Shown here: one piece after another, positions 12,164-14,840 of the stretch | How the letters are laid out: each line of letters starts with the position of its first letter | Position numbering within the stretch: position 1 is the stretch's first letter | Assembly: GCA_031553655.1 (NCBI GenBank) | Contig: JAVBLG010000002.1 | Coordinates: forward strand, 1-14,840 | Reading direction: 5' to 3' | DNA: 14,840 bases | Source of the DNA: JAVBLG01 sp031553655 | GTDB lineage: Bacteria > Desulfobacterota > Desulfovibrionia > Desulfovibrionales > Desulfovibrionaceae | Program-made: the position numbers and the translations under genes | Notes under the pieces: model-generated | The model's database searches: none | What the model saw: only the letters and a program-made list of their open reading frames with translations | What the model was told of the DNA's origin: nothing

Positions 12164-13147
12164 ATGAAAAAGTCAGCCATATTAAACTCGTTTAGGGGCC
12201 TGCTAATTTTTTCACTTCTTATTCCGTTTGCACCGGGGTGTACCCCCAAAAAGGGGGGCAGCATTTCCGACACCACTGCCATGAGTCCGTCTAGATCGTC
12301 TTTCACCAGCATGAGTTCATCCGATTCGGCTCGTACCGCCGAGAAATTTGACTTTTCATGGGATTTTGACGGTGCCGACTCTATGGACGCCGCCCCTGAA
12401 GATGTGCTTAAGAAGGCCTTTGCCGCTCTGGGGACCCCGTATGTACGGGGAGGGAACACACCTCGTGAGGGCTTTGACTGTTCCGGATTTGTGTGCTGGG
12501 CCTACAAGGACACGGGCATAGCATTGCCGCGCACCGCCAGAGAACAGTCGGTGGTGGGGCAGCCCATCAAAAACTCCGAAGACATGCAGGTGGGCGACAT
12601 AGTCGCTTTCTGGCATCCCAAGCGCGGCTATCACACCGGTATTTATGTGGGCGATGAAAAGTTCATCCACAGCCCGCGTCGGCGTCAGGTGGTGCGGGTA
12701 AATTCCCTTAACGATCCTTATTTCAGCGGCACTTTCCTTGGGGCCAGGCGAGTAAACCGCACGGATGACGCCGAATATGAGCGCCTGGAGATGAATTTGC
12801 AGGCCTATGCGGCCACCCAAGGCAAAATGCGCGAAATAGCCGCAAAAATGCCTGCCCCCGTGATTAAGAAAGGCAAAAAAGGCGCCAAAGACAATATGCA
12901 GGTTGCGGGCAAAAAGCAGAAATCTTCCACAAAGAGCATGGCTCAAGGCTCTGGCAAGGCGGTAGCCGCGCTTGATAAGAAAATTGTTGTAAAATCCGCC
13001 AATGATTCGCTTATAGCGAAAGGTCCTTCTAAAAAACCGGCCAAGAGCGAACCGGTTGCCTCCAAGAAAAATACTGTCAAACACGGTAAAGATAATGACA
13101 GGAAGTCAGCCGACAAATCGGGTAAGAATAGGCACAAGAATACCTAA
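12164..13147 (+). CDS. NlpC/P60 lipoprotein (peptidoglycan endopeptidase) with lysine-rich tail
   Basis: The 327-residue protein has a lipoprotein signal peptide ending in FAPGC, giving C26 as the lipidated residue. A Ser/Thr-rich spacer (27-60) leads to an NlpC/P60 domain (about 78-197). The catalytic residues are visible: C106 in GFDCSGFVCWAY, H157 in GYHTGIYVG and H169 in FIHSP. Such enzymes cut gamma-D-Glu-meso-Dap or related bonds in peptidoglycan peptides, so it probably acts in the periplasm on wall turnover. From residue about 220 to the end the chain is very rich in Lys, Ala and Ser (GKKGAKD, KKIVVK, KHGKDNDRKSADK). This basic, probably disordered tail could bind anionic wall or lipopolysaccharide; that role is a guess. 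The ribosome site is weak (AAGAG). A terminator follows at 13183. Confidence 0.92.
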   Translation: MKKSAILNSFRGLLIFSLLIPFAPGCTPKKGGSISDTTAMSPSRSSFTSMSSSDSARTAEKFDFSWDFDGADSMDAAPEDVLKKAFAALGTPYVRGGNTPREGFDCSGFVCWAYKDTGIALPRTAREQSVVGQPIKNSEDMQVGDIVAFWHPKRGYHTGIYVGDEKFIHSPRRRQVVRVNSLNDPYFSGTFLGARRVNRTDDAEYERLEMNLQAYAATQGKMREIAAKMPAPVIKKGKKGAKDNMQVAGKKQKSSTKSMAQGSGKAVAALDKKIVVKSANDSLIAKGPSKKPAKSEPVASKKNTVKHGKDNDRKSADKSGKNRHKNT

Positions 13148-13182
13148 TATTTTCTTGTTCTGTTGAAATTTAATTGTTGCTG

Positions 13183-13224
13183 AAAAAGCCCGCGCCAATC
13201 GAACAGATAGGATGCGGGCTTTTT
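13183..13224. terminator. Bidirectional terminator between convergent genes
   Basis: AAAAAGCCCGC (13183-13193) pairs with GCGGGCTTTTT (13214-13224), an 11-bp perfect stem around a 20-base loop. T runs follow on both strands, so it serves both the NlpC/P60 gene and the guanine deaminase gene. Confidence 0.85.
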
Positions 13225-13261
13225 AGTTTTGTAATTTTAAAATGAAAAGTTTTGATGCCTC

Positions 13262-14575
13262 TCACTCTTTACTATAAACCAGCTCACCTCCCGACCATGT
13301 GGCGCGTACGGCCCGGTCGTCTCCCAGAATCATTTGCAGGAACAGCGCTTCCTGAAGGCTGTCAGCATATTGCATGCGCAGGGCCAGAAGCGGAGTGGAC
13401 TTGAGGTCCAGCACCACCATGTCGGCTTCCATGCCCTGCTCAAGCGAGCCTATGCTGTTTTCCAGGCCCAGGCATTCAGCTGACCCTCTAGTGGCAAGAT
13501 AGAATGCCTGCCAGGGTGACAGAGACACGCCGTTAAGTTGGGCTGTTTTATAGGCCTCGTTCAGAGTTTGCAGCATGGAAAAGCCGGTACCCGCGCCTAT
13601 GTCGGTTCCCAGGCCGACTTGCACCGGCCTGGCGGGCTTTTTGGCCCGGAGGACGTCAAAGCAGCCTGAACCTATGAACATGTTGGAAGTTGGGCAATGC
13701 ACTACTGACGCGCCGCGCTCGCTGAACACGGCCAGTTCGTCTTCGGTAAGGTGTACGCCATGCCCATATGCGGCGCGTTTGCGCAGCAGGCCGAACTTGT
13801 CGTACACATCGGCATAGCCGTTATGGGTAGGAAACAATTCTTTTACCCAGGCTACTTCATTTATATTTTCAGAAATATGCGATTGAATGGCCATATCGGG
13901 AAATTCTCCGGCAAGCGCACCCAGCACCGCAAGCTGTTCAGGAGAAGAAGTAGGGGCAAAGCGCGGGGTAAGAACAAATTCCAGCCTGTCTTTGCCGTGC
14001 CATTTTTCTATGAGCCGTTTGCTGTCGTCATAGGCTTTTTGCGGCGTGTCCAGAAGGGCGTGGGGCGCATTGCGATCCATACAGACCTTGCCTGCGGCCA
14101 TTCTCAGCCCGCGTTTGCACGCTTCATTAAAAAAAGCGTCCACCGATTGCGGAAAAACGGTACAGAAGGCGCAGCAGGAGGTAGTGCCGTTTTTGAGCAT
14201 TTCGTCAATAAAGAAAGAGGCGATTTTTTCCGCATGAGGGGAGTCGGCAAATTGCTGCTCAGCCACAAAGGTGTATTTGTTCAACCAGTCCAGAAGTTGC
14301 AGGCCGTAGGCCCCTATTATCTGCGTCTGGGCGTAATGCACATGGGCGTCGATAAAACCTGGCAGGATGAGGCTGTCTGTGTATCGGGTTGTCTCAGCTT
14401 GATCCACGGACTGAGGAGGAAGTTCAGCGAGCACTTTATCGGCGTTTCCGGCCATGGTTATTTTCCCGTTTTCCACAACAATGGCCGCGTCTTGCTCATG
14501 GCGCAGGCATTCTTCCTCACTGTTAAGAAATGGATCGGCAGTAAAGGTGAGCATGGAGCCGCGTATTATTTTCAT
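13262..14575 (-). CDS. guaD: Guanine deaminase
   Basis: GuaD hydrolyses guanine to xanthine and ammonia in purine salvage and catabolism; it is cytosolic and zinc-dependent. The protein has 437 residues, near the usual 440. It is an amidohydrolase with LPGFIDAHVHYAQTQIIGAY (71-90), whose DAHVH supplies zinc ligands H78 and H80. The YAQTQ-GAYG segment is characteristic of guanine deaminase. The other metal or catalytic positions of the superfamily are QSHISE (H233), YGHGVHLTE (H272/H275) and GTDIGAG (D325). The closing beta-sandwich part includes EQGMEADMVVLD. ATG 14575 is preceded by a modest AGG site. No xanthine dehydrogenase, purine permease or purine regulator lies in the window, so it stands as a single transcription unit. 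It shares its downstream terminator with the convergent NlpC/P60 gene. Confidence 0.93.
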   Translation of the reverse strand: MKIIRGSMLTFTADPFLNSEEECLRHEQDAAIVVENGKITMAGNADKVLAELPPQSVDQAETTRYTDSLILPGFIDAHVHYAQTQIIGAYGLQLLDWLNKYTFVAEQQFADSPHAEKIASFFIDEMLKNGTTSCCAFCTVFPQSVDAFFNEACKRGLRMAAGKVCMDRNAPHALLDTPQKAYDDSKRLIEKWHGKDRLEFVLTPRFAPTSSPEQLAVLGALAGEFPDMAIQSHISENINEVAWVKELFPTHNGYADVYDKFGLLRKRAAYGHGVHLTEDELAVFSERGASVVHCPTSNMFIGSGCFDVLRAKKPARPVQVGLGTDIGAGTGFSMLQTLNEAYKTAQLNGVSLSPWQAFYLATRGSAECLGLENSIGSLEQGMEADMVVLDLKSTPLLALRMQYADSLQEALFLQMILGDDRAVRATWSGGELVYSKE

Positions 14576-14663
14576 ATGTACCTGCTTATATCAAATTTAT
14601 AGTATTTTGCTTTTGAAATTATCCATGACTCAAAGCTGATTTTTTCAACTCGAGTCCGATTGT

Positions 14664-14774
14664 CCTGCGCCGCCCTTCACCGGCGGCTCGGAATCGCAGG
14701 TTATTACGGCGGCTTCGCCGCCTACGTTACGAACGCTACGCGCGTTCGGACGGCCCTACCAACGCACGGGCCGT
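14664..14774. other. Cluster of four GC-rich hairpins in non-coding DNA
   Basis: Four stems follow one another. The first is CCTGCG/CGCAGG (14664-14700) enclosing GCCGCC/GGCGGC; the two share one base, so they are partly alternative. Next are GGCGGC-TTC-GCCGCC (14708-14722), CGAACGC-TACGC-GCGTTCG (14730-14748) and ACGGCCC/GGGCCGT (14750-14774). No coding frame with a ribosome site was recognised. No T run follows the individual stems, so they do not look like simple terminators. The region lies upstream of guaD and is followed by the 35-base palindrome at 14776. The DNA from 14576 to 14663 is AT-rich and should contain the guaD promoter, but I could not fix its boxes. Confidence 0.5.
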
Positions 14775-14775
14775 C

Positions 14776-14810
14776 AGAGCATTTCGCTCATTTCATTCGC
14801 AAAACGCTCT
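14776..14810. repeat. 35-base imperfect palindrome, copy 2
   Basis: This is the inverted counterpart of 10793-10827. It starts AGAGC and ends GCTCT, and its reverse complement keeps TTTTGCG, ATGAA and TGAG of copy 1 in register. It ends the hairpin cluster near the right edge of the window. Confidence 0.6.
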
Positions 14811-14840
14811 AAATTGGGGCTATATTATTATTTTATGGAT

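Overview
The window looks like chromosome from a deltaproteobacterium close to Desulfovibrio (Desulfovibrionaceae). The basis is the gene series ftsH-folP-cdaA-ybbR-glmM-galU, a selenocysteine tRNA gene, a Tat-exported DUF362 protein, and the general character of the proteins. This placement rests on family knowledge and gene order; no database search was possible.

Layout. Bases 1-490 hold the 3' part of an unrecognised gene. It converges on a Tat-signal DUF362 protein (582-1610, minus). Bases 1801-3518 are a small decayed island at the 3' end of selC. Two direct repeats, each carrying 18 bases of the tRNA-Sec 3' end plus the selC terminator region, bracket about 1.55 kb. Inside are an AT-rich patch, an XRE-family antitoxin, a frameshifted RelE/HigB-type toxin with its own strong promoter, and a broken IS3-family transposase. 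No integrase is visible. selC (minus) and ftsH (plus) then diverge from one intergenic region that has a good sigma70 promoter for each.

Bases 3788-10772 form a tight co-directional housekeeping block: FtsH membrane protease, dihydropteroate synthase, the diadenylate cyclase CdaA with its partner YbbR, phosphoglucosamine mutase GlmM and UTP-glucose-1-phosphate uridylyltransferase GalU, closed by a strong terminator. The block joins membrane proteolysis, folate, c-di-AMP signalling and supply of cell-envelope sugar precursors.

Bases 10992-12081 are the most unusual part. Two small secreted proteins (142 and 95 aa) are encoded in tandem on the minus strand. Each is preceded by a leader of about 107-110 nt that is conserved between the two copies, including a hairpin at the Shine-Dalgarno site with a compensatory base-pair change. 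Both proteins carry an N-S-x-x-W-(D/G)-x-x-x-(F/Y)-(F/Y) motif (short C-terminal versions lack one x) near each end of the mature chain. I recognise neither the leader nor the protein family.

The rest is an NlpC/P60 lipoprotein with a lysine-rich tail (12164-13147), a bidirectional terminator, a guanine deaminase (13262-14575, minus), and a hairpin-dense non-coding end (14664-14810). That end finishes in a 35-base imperfect palindrome that also occurs, inverted, downstream of galU.
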